A stretch of DNA of 64,000 nt from Phyllobacterium sp. T1293 (GCF_020731415.2 NZ_CP088273.1:2423001-2487000); one strand, 5' to 3'. Positions 48,023-56,230 are shown, numbered from the stretch's first letter. The notes: a model not told the origin generated them from the sequence alone. Program-made: numbers and translations.

Positions 48023-48592
48023 ATGTCTCATAAAATAGATAATGTCGATGAGAAAATCGGCGCCCGCATCCGGATCGAACGCGAGGCGCGCGGCTGGTCC
48101 CTGACGGAGCTTGCGGAAAAATCCGGCGTGTCGCGCGCCATGATCAACAAGGTGGAACGCGGCCAGAGCAGCCCGACGGCCATGCTGATGGCGCGTTTTT
48201 CCGGTGCCTTTGGCCTGAGCATGTCAACGCTGATGGCGCGCGCCGAAATGCAGGAGGGACGCCTGTTGCGCCACAAGGACCAACCGCTGTGGATCGACCC
48301 GGACAGCGGCTATACCCGCCGCCATGTCTCCCCCGCCTCGGACCTGCCTGTGGATGTGGTGCATATCGACCTGCCGGCAAGGGCGCGGGTGGCGCTCCCC
48401 GCCTCTTCTTATGTTTTCCAGCGGCACCTGATCTGGGTTTTGCACGGCACACTCAGTTTTACCGAGGGTGAAACGTTTCATCTGATGGAACAGGGCGATT
48501 GCCTGGAACTTGGCGCCCCCAGCGACTGTGTGTTTGCCAATGAAACGGATGAGGCCTGCCGCTACGCGGTGATTGTGGTGAGCACGAGGTAA
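48023..48592 (+). CDS. XRE-family regulator with C-terminal cupin
   Basis: 189 residues. The N-terminal Cro/CI helix-turn-helix (IGARIRIEREARGWSLTELAEKSGVSRAMINKVERGQSSPT, residues ~10-52) is joined to a small cupin barrel (about 105-185, with HLIWVLHGTLSFTEGETFHLMEQGDCLELGAPSDC). This SutR/PuuR-like layout senses a small molecule in the cupin. The frame is open 54 codons earlier, but ATG 48023 begins the domain. The divergent GNAT gene starts only 29 bases away and is its likely target. Confidence 0.9.
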   Translation: MSHKIDNVDEKIGARIRIEREARGWSLTELAEKSGVSRAMINKVERGQSSPTAMLMARFSGAFGLSMSTLMARAEMQEGRLLRHKDQPLWIDPDSGYTRRHVSPASDLPVDVVHIDLPARARVALPASSYVFQRHLIWVLHGTLSFTEGETFHLMEQGDCLELGAPSDCVFANETDEACRYAVIVVSTR

Positions 48593-49152
48593 CGCAAACA
48601 CGGGTGTGGGCATGGTGTGTGGGGCGTGGTTCGCCCTTCGGCAAGCTCAGGAAGCTCACCATGAGGGAGAGGAGTGATGAAACGCTGATCGAAGGGTCGC
48701 AGAATTTAGCTCCGCCACCCCACCCATCTCAGTCATCCTCGGGCTTGACCCGAGGATGACGGGTAGGGGTATGTCCCTCCCCACGAGGACGGAGATGGGT
48801 GGGGTGGCGGAGCTAAATTCTGCAACCTTGGCGATTAGCATTGCTTCTCCAATCTCCCTCATGGTGAGCTTCCTGAGCTTGCCGAAGGGCGAACCACGCA
48901 CCACACAACATGCCCACCCCAATCAATATCCCCGCCCTCTTTCCACCGACAGGATCAACCGCCCTTGCTGACGGGCAAAACAGCCCCCCAATCCAGTTAT
49001 CACACACTGTAAGAAGGACAGAAATTTTAGTGGCTCGCGCTAAAAGCTGTTATGACGAGGCTTGCAATTCGGGTGCAATAACGCTATCAGGCGCGTCATC
49101 CTCCGGCGTGTTTTTGACGGGCCGGGCGCTAGGATCGGGAAGTCCCTTCCCC
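48593..49152. other. Repeat-containing intergenic region before tRNA-Thr
   Basis: Mostly the nested palindromic repeat at 48624-48899. The remaining 48900-49152 has no gene that I recognise. Weak promoter-like elements lie before the tRNA, including TTGACG at 49113-49118 and a CTTGCA/CTATCA pair with 17-base spacing near 49068-49096. Confidence 0.4.
48624..48899. repeat. Palindromic repeat element, copy 2, triple-nested
   Basis: Outer arms 48624-48670 and 48853-48899 are perfect 47-base inverted repeats sharing GCTCACCATGAGGGAGA with copy 1 at 25591-25761. Inside are perfect 30-base arms (48701-48730 and 48792-48821) and an innermost 12-bp stem GTCATCCTCGGG/CCCGAGGATGAC (48732-48760). The bases between the outer and middle arms are also related to the centre of copy 1. 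Confidence 0.9.
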
Positions 49153-49228
49153 GCCGCTTTAGCTCAGTTGGTAGAGCACATCATTCGTAATGATGGGGTC
49201 CTCGGTTCGATTCCGGGAAGCGGCACCA
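49153..49228 (+). tRNA. tRNA-Thr (anticodon CGT)
   Basis: Acceptor GCCGCTT (49153-49159) pairs with AAGCGGC (49218-49224), discriminator A, encoded CCA at 49226-49228. D arm AGCTCAGTTGGTAGAGC, anticodon stem ATCAT/ATGAT with loop TTCGTAA giving CGT, T arm with GGTTCGATTCC. It lies at the border of the AT-rich accessory region. Confidence 0.96.
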
Positions 49229-49304
49229 TTTCCTTTGATCCCAAACAATTTGAAACTGTAAAAGCTACGGAAATGGCTATTAATATAGTCACAGAAATGT
49301 TACT

Positions 49305-49358
49305 CAAAATAACTTACGGCATTTATTCTATGATAATAAAGTAACGTAAGTTATTTTG
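49305..49358. promoter_or_regulatory. Perfect 14-bp inverted repeat before the STAND gene
   Basis: CAAAATAACTTACG (49305-49318) and CGTAAGTTATTTTG (49345-49358) are exact inverted copies with a 26-base spacer. The right arm ends at the first G of the GGGGAG ribosome site for the TTG at 49375. It could be an operator, or an mRNA hairpin controlling translation. Confidence 0.75.
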
Positions 49359-49374
49359 GGGAGATATCGCTACT

Positions 49375-51999
49375 TTGTCGTCAGAACAAATATTTTCACA
49401 ACTCATAATAAATTTACGAAATCTTGTAGATGCCCTTTCGCTCACACCAGATGTGGCAGATGCCCTAATCCCAGATGGAAAACCCCATGAAGGTGAAAAA
49501 CAATTATGGGATTACAAAGAAAAACTACCAAGATTACCCGAGAAGGCAACAGATGACGATCGAAAGATATTTAACGCCGAACTTGGAGACTTAATAAAAG
49601 ATGCCGTATCTTTTCACAATGCATATGGAGGCTATATCGTCTTTGGGGTGACAGACAAGGGCAAAGACCGTATAAAAGGAATTGAGTGTGATTTCGATTG
49701 CGCCGACTTTAACAAGCGTCTTAATTCTTATATTGGCGATAATCCGATTGAGTGCGACTATCGTTCAATGGGAGTTTTTGCGCCCAATGGCGAGCAACGA
49801 AATATCGGATTCCTTTTAATCCCTCGCCGCGCTACAGGTGCAATTCCCGTACGATTTTTGAAAGAGGGCCCGTTAAAAATTAACGGTGGAAAGTGCTTTA
49901 ACAAAGAGACGTATGTACGCATTCGTGATGAATGTCGTCCTGCTGCAAGCATAAGCTCTGATTGGGTTTTTCTGCATTCCGACCGATCCCCTCCCGGACA
50001 ACGTATAACCGAATATCGTTCCAACAGAATTTCCTCGTCACTCCCAGCGCGCGACCCAGATCTCGTGGAGTTTCTCGGGAGATCTGGGGCACTCGCAAAA
50101 TTGAGAGAGTGGATAGCAGATCCTCGAAGCCCAGTCCGTTTGATCACTGGGATCGGTGGATTAGGTAAAACAACCCTAGCCTACCGATTTGCAGAGGAAG
50201 TTACCGAACTAGGAGCCGGCGCGGTTGAACAGGTACTCTGGCTCGCTGCAAAAGTGAGAACTTATTCCGCGTTAAAAGGCGAGATGGTCGCCGTAGGACG
50301 AGTTGATTTTGACGATTTGATGAGCCTTCATCGCGAAATTCTACACGTGCTACATTATGAGTCTCCAGTGGACGATGATGATGTTGAGACCGAAGAGCTT
50401 GAAGAAAGAATCATTGAAGCACTAAATATTGTACCCTGCTTAATCGTAGTGGACGATATAGACAGTCTTGAGCCAGAAGAGCAACGACGTGTCGTCTCAT
50501 CAATGAATGGCATAGGTCTTCGCACTGTAGGACGTGAGCTTGCATCTAGTAAAATACTGATGACATCCCGAATAGACCAGGGACTTCCACAGACGTCAGT
50601 CCTGAAGCTAGCTGGCTTGGAACGAGACGTCTTTGGACACTATGTATCAAACATCGCTCGATTGTTCGGCATTCCCGCGATCTATGGAGAGACACTCGAT
50701 GAACTCTACGAGAGCTCGTCTGGCTCCCCCCTCTTTTCCGCATCTATAGTGCGCCTTGTCAAACTTGGTGAGGGTATCAAGCAAGCTATTGAAACTTGGA
50801 AAGGTCAAGATGGTGAAGATGTACGAGCTTTTGCGTTTAAGCGGGAAATTGAACGGCTAAGCTCCCCAGACGCTCGCCTACTTCTTGCTGTCATTCTCTT
50901 AGGAGAAACAAGTATCCATGATCTTGCAACTATACTTGAAATCACCCCGAAAATCGTTCGCGACAGAATATCACGGCTCCAGAGTTATCATCTTTTAGCA
51001 ACCTCAATACGCGGAAGCGGTGATGCAACAATATTTGTGCCAAGTGATTTGATATCAGTCAAAGAAATTCTAAAAAGGCATCTTGGGTCACAAGCGGCCA
51101 CTGTCCAAGAAGCCTGCGCGAAAGCCGAAGAGCGAAGCCAGTCGAACTCCAAATCAATAGGGTTGGCAATAAGAAAAATAATTAGTGATTGGAAGGAGGG
51201 TCGCGCTAATGACGCAGTAATATCTGCGCGCAAGTTGCAATCTCAACATCCGACTAATGGCGATGCATTCTCTATTTACGGTGCAGCTCTTCTAAAGGTG
51301 TCGCCACCGCGAGCAAAAGAAGCTGACCTTGTTCTTGAATCGGCTCGTAAACTCGGTTGCGGACGACCAGAACTGTCGTCTTACATCATCCAAGCAAAGA
51401 AATTATTAGAGGACTGGCAAGGGCTGTATGAGCTAACAAAATCGCTCTCTTCGACCGAACTTCACCGCGATATTTGGCTCGATGCGTTTATTGCTGCGTG
51501 TACCGGCTTAATAAAAACTGCAAAAATTCGCGGTGATTGGAAGCGGGTTGCAGTACTGGCTTTTGAAGTGGTCCAGCGTATTAGTTCCAAGATGCAAAGG
51601 CAGACAGTGGCCCCATCTTTTTTTCAAAGATTAATAAGTATTCGCTTTGATTTTGCTAGGGAATACTTCGATGCGGTGGCACACTATTCACCCAGAGCAG
51701 GAGACCAGCTCGAAGTATTTGAAGCCGCAATCAAACTTGGAGAATTTGAAATCTATCTGTCAGACATCCTTAAGCGCGCTTTATCCGCACTAATCCTCTG
51801 GTGGGGTGATGTGGAAAAACGCCCTGTTATAGATGATTTGGCCAGAGAAATTTTGTTACGCCAAATAAGACGACTTGAAAAACTTGAAAGGAGTATCAGC
51901 ACTCTACCCAAACCAAATCCCGAACTTCTCTTAATTATTTCTTCCACAAATCATGATCTTTCGTTTCGCGGCTCCAGTTACGGTACATCGACTCATTAG
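49375..51999 (+). CDS. AlbA/Schlafen-domain STAND NTPase, candidate defence protein
   Basis: 874 residues. Residues 42-190 form an AlbA_2/Schlafen-type domain: WDYKEK, then AVSFHNAYGGYIVFGVTD and a closing IP..RR.A....VR..N....R.. segment ending in YVRIRDECRPA. A NB-ARC-type NTPase module follows, with P-loop TGIGGLGKTT (258-267), Walker B LIVVDDID (356-363), sensor KILMTSR (393-399), the GSPL motif (450-453) and a winged-helix region (510-560). The last 300 residues are helical and repeat-like, probably the sensing part. STAND proteins with N-terminal effector domains are often anti-phage; AlbA/Schlafen domains can cleave RNA. The sequence is AT-richer than its neighbours, uses a TTG start with GGGGAG upstream, and lies 146 bases after tRNA-Thr. 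Domain calls are seen; the defence role is inferred. Confidence 0.82.
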   Translation: MSSEQIFSQLIINLRNLVDALSLTPDVADALIPDGKPHEGEKQLWDYKEKLPRLPEKATDDDRKIFNAELGDLIKDAVSFHNAYGGYIVFGVTDKGKDRIKGIECDFDCADFNKRLNSYIGDNPIECDYRSMGVFAPNGEQRNIGFLLIPRRATGAIPVRFLKEGPLKINGGKCFNKETYVRIRDECRPAASISSDWVFLHSDRSPPGQRITEYRSNRISSSLPARDPDLVEFLGRSGALAKLREWIADPRSPVRLITGIGGLGKTTLAYRFAEEVTELGAGAVEQVLWLAAKVRTYSALKGEMVAVGRVDFDDLMSLHREILHVLHYESPVDDDDVETEELEERIIEALNIVPCLIVVDDIDSLEPEEQRRVVSSMNGIGLRTVGRELASSKILMTSRIDQGLPQTSVLKLAGLERDVFGHYVSNIARLFGIPAIYGETLDELYESSSGSPLFSASIVRLVKLGEGIKQAIETWKGQDGEDVRAFAFKREIERLSSPDARLLLAVILLGETSIHDLATILEITPKIVRDRISRLQSYHLLATSIRGSGDATIFVPSDLISVKEILKRHLGSQAATVQEACAKAEERSQSNSKSIGLAIRKIISDWKEGRANDAVISARKLQSQHPTNGDAFSIYGAALLKVSPPRAKEADLVLESARKLGCGRPELSSYIIQAKKLLEDWQGLYELTKSLSSTELHRDIWLDAFIAACTGLIKTAKIRGDWKRVAVLAFEVVQRISSKMQRQTVAPSFFQRLISIRFDFAREYFDAVAHYSPRAGDQLEVFEAAIKLGEFEIYLSDILKRALSALILWWGDVEKRPVIDDLAREILLRQIRRLEKLERSISTLPKPNPELLLIISSTNHDLSFRGSSYGTSTH

Positions 52000-52193
52000 T
52001 TTCGAAATTCTCGCTGTGATCAACTCAAAATGGCGCGGCCTTGCGACACGTTTGGATAGACCTTAACGAGTCATTGGAAACAGCTTCGCCCGCCAAACTA
52101 AAGCGCAGCTTCAACGCGGCTGATCTGATCTTCGTATACGTAATTTGTAGTCAGATTGAATCTTGATATCGATCACTGTCAAGAGCGATTTGC

Positions 52194-52541
52194 TCAAATC
52201 ACAGTCAGCCGCCGCCTGACCGCTTTTCGTACGCGGTACCAATAGGTTTGTTCTGCTCCAACGCAGCGACGCCATGCGCGGTGGTGGCGGGCAAAAGCTT
52301 CGCCCTCGGGATCGCGGTGATTGGCGATTATGGCTTCTGCAACGCTATCAATTTCACTCGCAGGGATTAGTCGCGGCTCAATGGTGTCTTTCCATATAGT
52401 CCGCAAGACCAAGCTTATAAATATGAGCACTTGCCCGCTTAAGAACACGACCAAAAGCCAGCCCAAAGTTTGAAGAATAAGATTAACTGCGAACATATAA
52501 GAACCAGAGATCAAGTTTCGACTGTTTCCGATGTTATACAT
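52194..52541 (-). CDS. Small membrane protein of the accessory region
   Basis: 115 residues: one long hydrophobic stretch (about 18-47, two short helices or one long) followed by a basic cytoplasmic tail (RRCVGAEQTYWYRVRKAVRRRL). No family recognised. The start is ATG 52541 or the in-frame ATG 52496; neither has a clear ribosome site. It diverges from the XRE gene 69 bases away, which may control it. The 194 bases between the STAND gene and its stop (52000-52193) contain nothing recognised. Confidence 0.6.
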   Translation of the reverse strand: MYNIGNSRNLISGSYMFAVNLILQTLGWLLVVFLSGQVLIFISLVLRTIWKDTIEPRLIPASEIDSVAEAIIANHRDPEGEAFARHHRAWRRCVGAEQTYWYRVRKAVRRRLTVI

Positions 52542-52609
52542 CTTATTTTTGAGAATCCATAGTTCCTATCTATGGATTTAACAAGCTGCATGCCTCTCTT
52601 TCAGGACGC

Positions 52610-52936
52610 ATGGAACTTCAACTCCTCTTCGGCGCAAATGTGCGTCATCACCGCAAAGCAAAGGGCTGGACGCTTGAGCATCTGGCTGAATTGGTCGGTG
52701 TATCCCAAGAGACGATCGGCAAGATCGAGCGAGGCAAAGCCGCGCCGCTTTTTGACACCGCTGATAAGATCGCGTCAGCACTCAATGTGCCGACGCCGGT
52801 TCTGTTCGGGGCTGGCACCGTGCCGGGTACAGGCGAGCGCGCGCGGCTTCTAACGGATATTCATCGAACGCTTTCGCGCATGAATGATGAACAGCTTGAT
52901 CGCGCTGCCAAAATGCTCAAAGCGTTTATGGGGTAA
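52610..52936 (+). CDS. XRE-family transcriptional regulator
   Basis: 108 residues. A Cro/CI helix-turn-helix occupies 5-60 (LLFGANVRHHRKAKGWTLEHLAELVGVSQETIGKIERGKAAPL, then TADKIASALNVP). The tail ends RAAKMLKAFMG. Proteins of this sort control neighbouring accessory genes; the divergent membrane protein is the obvious target. ATG 52610 is chosen because the domain begins five residues later. A similar tail sequence recurs near 55866-55909. Confidence 0.88.
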   Translation: MELQLLFGANVRHHRKAKGWTLEHLAELVGVSQETIGKIERGKAAPLFDTADKIASALNVPTPVLFGAGTVPGTGERARLLTDIHRTLSRMNDEQLDRAAKMLKAFMG

Positions 52937-52992
52937 TCTGGCATGGGCGATGGCCGTGCCAGACCATGGCTCCACCGGTAGCCGCGCGCTGA

Positions 52993-53571
52993 CTATTTTG
53001 TCAGCTTGGCAAGCTGGGTGGTGACGATTGTGCTGAACAGTTCAGGATCGCCCAAAGCCCTTGCCGAGAGCATTGCCCCATGGACCGATGCCAGCAGCAT
53101 CTGGGCCTCATCCTCGGGCTGTCTGTTCAAGCGGAACAGGCCCTGCTCCGCTCCGGCGCGCAGAACCAAGGTAAGCCATGCCGCAAGACTGTGAAAATGG
53201 CTGCGAACGCGGGATGCAACTTCATCGGGCAGCATCTGCATCTCGCCAGCCAGCATCGCGCAGACACAGAAGGGTTGCGAGGCATCGCGAATGCATGTCT
53301 GCCAGTAGTTCAGATAGGATTGCAGCTGTTCGGCGGGGCTTGCGACCTGCTCGCGCAGCGCATTCAGACCCGCTTCCGCCTGCCGCCTGTAGCGATCCAC
53401 CAGCACCGCGACCAGCTCGGCCTTTGCCGGGAAATGATGGTGGATACTCGCCTTGCGGATGCCGATTGCCGCCGAGATATCGGCATAGCTGAACCCGTTA
53501 TAGCCCCCCGCAACGATGAGAGACTGGGCGACATCAAGAATCTTTTCTGACGTGGAAGCCGTTGATTTCAT
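52993..53571 (-). CDS. TetR/AcrR-family repressor
   Basis: 192 residues. The N-terminal helix-turn-helix (SEKILDVAQSLIVAGGYNGFSYADISAAIGIRKASIHHHFPAKAELVAVLVDRY, residues 8-62) is typical; the C-terminal half (90-185) is a helical ligand-binding domain with a PFCVCAMLAGEM motif seen in the NemR-like group. It is divergent from a DUF308 gene, and two palindromes sharing GGTAGG lie in the 139-base gap between them, so it probably represses both genes until a ligand binds. Confidence 0.92.
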   Translation of the reverse strand: MKSTASTSEKILDVAQSLIVAGGYNGFSYADISAAIGIRKASIHHHFPAKAELVAVLVDRYRRQAEAGLNALREQVASPAEQLQSYLNYWQTCIRDASQPFCVCAMLAGEMQMLPDEVASRVRSHFHSLAAWLTLVLRAGAEQGLFRLNRQPEDEAQMLLASVHGAMLSARALGDPELFSTIVTTQLAKLTK

Positions 53572-53576
53572 GCCGC

Positions 53577-53690
53577 CACCTACCTTCTGGTAGGCCGGAT
53601 GTCAAGCCTTGCCAGCGCTTGCGCTTTTCACAATGAGGTGTTCAGGCAGCGGGTTGACTCTGCGCCATAACCTTCCTACTGGTAGGTAGA
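53577..53690. promoter_or_regulatory. Two candidate TetR operators
   Basis: CCTACC-TTCT-GGTAGG at 53579-53594 lies just before the TetR start. CCTAC-TG-GTAGG at 53675-53686 (flanked by ACCTT and TAG) lies 24 bases before the DUF308 gene. Shared half-site GGTAGG. Confidence 0.65.
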
Positions 53691-53710
53691 CATCAACAGG
53701 GAATTTCCCG

Positions 53711-54268
53711 ATGCAAAGCCAATCTTCAACCCAGTCCAATTGGCTGTGGTCCTATTATCTCACACGCGCCATATTCTCGGTCGCCTGGGTTGCCGCCGCT
53801 ATTCTCTTCAGCGCGCAGGCCAATCTCGCCGCGCTTCTGCTCGTCATCTATCCGGCATGGGACGCTCTTGCCAATCTGGTTGACGCCAAGAGCAATGGCG
53901 GCTTGCAGGCCAACCGGTCTCAGGCGTTGAATGTCGCGGTCAGCACCGTAACGACGCTCGCCGTCATCGCGGCTGTCAGCAGCAGCATGTATGCGGTTCT
54001 GGCCGTGTTTGGCGTCTGGGCGATCTTTTCGGGTCTGCTGCAGCTCAATACGGGGGTAAAGCGCTGGCGTTCCTACGGCGCGCAATGGGCGATGATCCTG
54101 AGCGGTGCGCAGTCCGCCCTCGCCGGCGGCTTCATGATCAGCCAGTCCATCGGCGCAACCGTGCCGACAATTCTGGACATTGCTCCCTATGCGGCATTCG
54201 GCGCGTTCTACTTCCTGCTGTCCGCAGTCTGGCTTGTCGTTACTGCCTATCGCAAAGCGGAGGCGTAA
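53711..54268 (+). CDS. HdeD/DUF308-like membrane protein
   Basis: 185 residues, about six membrane helices in three hairpin-like pairs, the plan of HdeD/DUF308 proteins (SVAWVAAAILFSAQANLAALLLVIYPAWDALANLV, then the helix ending VFGVWAIFSGLLQLNTG). GGGAA precedes ATG 53711. Such proteins are poorly understood; HdeD itself is linked to acid stress. The divergent TetR repressor and the palindromes in between suggest it is induced by a small molecule. Confidence 0.85.
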   Translation: MQSQSSTQSNWLWSYYLTRAIFSVAWVAAAILFSAQANLAALLLVIYPAWDALANLVDAKSNGGLQANRSQALNVAVSTVTTLAVIAAVSSSMYAVLAVFGVWAIFSGLLQLNTGVKRWRSYGAQWAMILSGAQSALAGGFMISQSIGATVPTILDIAPYAAFGAFYFLLSAVWLVVTAYRKAEA

Positions 54269-54395
54269 GCACGGCATCGCTTTGCTGGCCTTACAGCCGC
54301 GCCGCCGCGCGCGGCTGTCATTGCCATGCGGCGACTGTTCATTGTAAATATTCGGGTAAATATTCGGCCTGTTTGCTTTTTGGAGGAGACGCAGC

Positions 54396-54788
54396 ATGGA
54401 CCAGTTCACCGGCGGTTGCCTGTGCGGTAGCGTCCGCATTGTGGCTTCGGGACGCCCCTACCGGGTTGGCCTTTGTCACTGTCTCGACTGCCGCAAACAT
54501 CATGGAGCGCTTTTTCACGCCTCGGCCATATTCCCTGAGGATGCGGTGACAATCGAGGGCGAAACCCGAGATTATGCCGGGCGGTTTTTCTGCCCGCGCT
54601 GCGGTTCACCGGTTTTCGCCCGCAGTGCCGACGAGATCGAAGTGAATCTGGGCTCGCTTGATGCGCCCGACCAGTTCATCCCAACCTATGAACTTTGGAC
54701 CATCAGGCGCGAATCCTGGTTGCCGCCATTTCCGCTGGCAAAACGATATGAGCGCGACCGCGAGTCCACCAGCCGCTCCGAAGAGTAG
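54396..54788 (+). CDS. GFA (CENP-V/glutathione-dependent formaldehyde-activating) family protein
   Basis: 130 residues, one GFA domain binding zinc through cysteines: GGCLCGSVR at the start, HCLDCRKHHGALF, and FCPRCGSPVF, then NLGSLDAP and WLPPF. Characterised members catalyse the spontaneous adduct formation of formaldehyde and glutathione, but most have unknown substrates. GGAGGAG lies ten bases before ATG 54396. It is transcribed apart from DUF308 (127-base gap with no recognised element) and converges with the methyltransferase. Confidence 0.92.
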   Translation: MDQFTGGCLCGSVRIVASGRPYRVGLCHCLDCRKHHGALFHASAIFPEDAVTIEGETRDYAGRFFCPRCGSPVFARSADEIEVNLGSLDAPDQFIPTYELWTIRRESWLPPFPLAKRYERDRESTSRSEE

Positions 54789-54817
54789 GACGCGCGAACT
54801 GGGCGCAATCCTTGCGG

Positions 54818-55453
54818 TTATCTCTTGCGCGCCACGATATAAGGTCTGCTGTCGTTGCGGCTGGTGGCGTGGATTTCGCTGGCAAGAATATCGAACCCGG
54901 CCTCGCTGATAAACGCAGTCAATTCTGCCATCCGGAAAATGCCGGCATAGGGAGCCTTGCCGACAGCGCGCATCACAGGCAGGGCCAGCCGGATGAGCGG
55001 GTTCATTTCCCCGACACAGGGGGTTTTGGAGATGAACAAGCCTTTTGCATCAAGAAGAGCATGGATGCTGCGCAATGTGCCGGGCAGATCGCGCACCAGA
55101 TGCAGATAGTTGAAACCCAGAACCGCATCAAACCGGTCTGTCCCTGATGTGATTGTCTCGGCGGTTGCCGTGCGGAAGGTCAGTCCCGCGAGAGGATTGG
55201 CAACGTGCTTGTCATTGGCAATCGCAATCATCTCGGCAGAGATGTCAGTGGCAAGATAGCTTTGCACACCACCGGCAAGCTGCAGCGCCGTTGTTCCGGT
55301 GCCGCAGCCCAGCTCCAACACGCGGCATGCGGGGTCGAGCAGAGCGCGGGTACGGTCAAGCGTGCGCTCATACCCGGCCTGATCCGAAACCGCAGATGCG
55401 GCATATTTCCGCGAACTTCGATCCCAGAAACGGGCGTCGCTGGCTGTGTTCAT
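54818..55453 (-). CDS. Class I SAM-dependent methyltransferase
   Basis: 211 residues. Rossmann methyltransferase of the Methyltransf_11/UbiE-like type: FWDRSSRKYAASAVSDQAGYERTLDRTRALL leads to motif I VLELGCGTGTTALQLA (near 45), then ATDISAEMIAIA, FDAVLGFNYLHLV and a FISKTPCVGEMNPLIRL segment. The substrate is unknown. It stands alone between the GFA gene and an XRE gene. Confidence 0.9.
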   Translation of the reverse strand: MNTASDARFWDRSSRKYAASAVSDQAGYERTLDRTRALLDPACRVLELGCGTGTTALQLAGGVQSYLATDISAEMIAIANDKHVANPLAGLTFRTATAETITSGTDRFDAVLGFNYLHLVRDLPGTLRSIHALLDAKGLFISKTPCVGEMNPLIRLALPVMRAVGKAPYAGIFRMAELTAFISEAGFDILASEIHATSRNDSRPYIVARKR

Positions 55454-55630
55454 ATGGTCTGTTCCCCTGCAATCCGGATCAGTGCAATCGTTCCGCTTTG
55501 CCTACGCGCTCTTATTATCGGCAGAATTTCATGCGGGAACGTTACCGGCAAGCCAACATCCCTTCCTATTGTAAACGCGGTTTTGTTGACTACAGTCGGC
55601 TGGACAATTGTTGAGAGTGCGATCCACGCA

Positions 55631-55846
55631 ATGGAAAACGTTCGCGGAATTCTGGCGCGCAATGTCAGGCTTGGCAGACAGAAGTTGCAGCTTTCCCAGG
55701 AAGAGCTTGCAGCCCAGGCGGATGTTGACAGAACGTACATATCCGGCATCGAGCGTGAAACACGCAACCCAACCATAACGATTATCGCCAAGATCGCGGT
55801 CGTACTTGAAACCACAGCGGCCGCACTGCTCACCAGTCATCCTTAA
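55631..55846 (+). CDS. Short XRE-family regulator
   Basis: 71 residues, almost only a Cro/CI helix-turn-helix: MENVRGILARNVRLGRQKLQLSQEELAAQADVDRTYISGIERETRNPTITIIAKIA. The frame continues upstream to 55205 but that part is the back of the methyltransferase gene. Immediately after it (about 55866-55909) the bases read MLKMLKAFMG and a stop, matching the tail of the XRE gene at 52610, so a related regulator gene may have decayed here. Confidence 0.85.
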   Translation: MENVRGILARNVRLGRQKLQLSQEELAAQADVDRTYISGIERETRNPTITIIAKIAVVLETTAAALLTSHP

Positions 55847-55922
55847 AACCGAACCGATGCATGGCGGGTCGCTCGGCCATGCTGAAGATGCTGAAAGCAT
55901 TTATGGGATAGAGCACGAGCCT

Positions 55923-56144
55923 CTATCCCGGGCTGCGCCGCCAAAGCACCGGGTTGTCACACGATCGGATAACAGGTTCGCACATCTCGTCCATGACCGC
56001 GTGCTTCACGCGCCGTTCGAAATAGGCTTCCGGCCAGCCAATATCCGCAAGGATATGGTCAGGAAGCTCATTGATGTGCCGGTACGTGCGCGCCGCGCGC
56101 CAGTGGCTCGCCAGCCTGAAAAAGAAAGACGCAATATCAGCCAT
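55923..56144 (-). CDS. DUF1127 protein
   Basis: 73 residues from ATG 56144, which has GGAGG five bases upstream; two ATGs at 56159 and 56156 are in frame but lack a site. The chain has the DUF1127 pattern W...R....YR.INELPDHILADIGW near residues 13-38, then a basic to acidic tail with one Cys pair. Short DUF1127 proteins of Rhizobiales are linked to phosphate, phosphatidylcholine and RNA-related regulation. It lies 86 bases after the stop of the metal-binding small gene on the same strand. Confidence 0.88.
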   Translation of the reverse strand: MADIASFFFRLASHWRAARTYRHINELPDHILADIGWPEAYFERRVKHAVMDEMCEPVIRSCDNPVLWRRSPG

Positions 56145-56184
56145 ATCGGCCTCCATCATTTTGGTTCTTGAGTTGCGTGGGTTT

Positions 56185-56209
56185 GGCGGGGGTGAGTTTC
56201 ACCCCCGCC
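56185..56209 (-). terminator. GC-rich hairpin between two small genes
   Basis: GGCGGGGGTGA and TCACCCCCGCC form an 11-bp perfect stem around GTT. It lies 22 bases after the stop of the 46-residue gene and before DUF1127 on the minus strand. There is no T-run, so it may be a weak terminator or an mRNA processing element. Confidence 0.5.
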
Positions 56210-56230
56210 CCGTCTTTGCCGGTTGCATCC

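Noticed and set aside
49153..52600. Attachment-site repeat of the tRNA-Thr 3' end
   Set aside because: I looked for the T-arm/acceptor bases downstream and found no second copy, and there is no integrase, so no att site is claimed.
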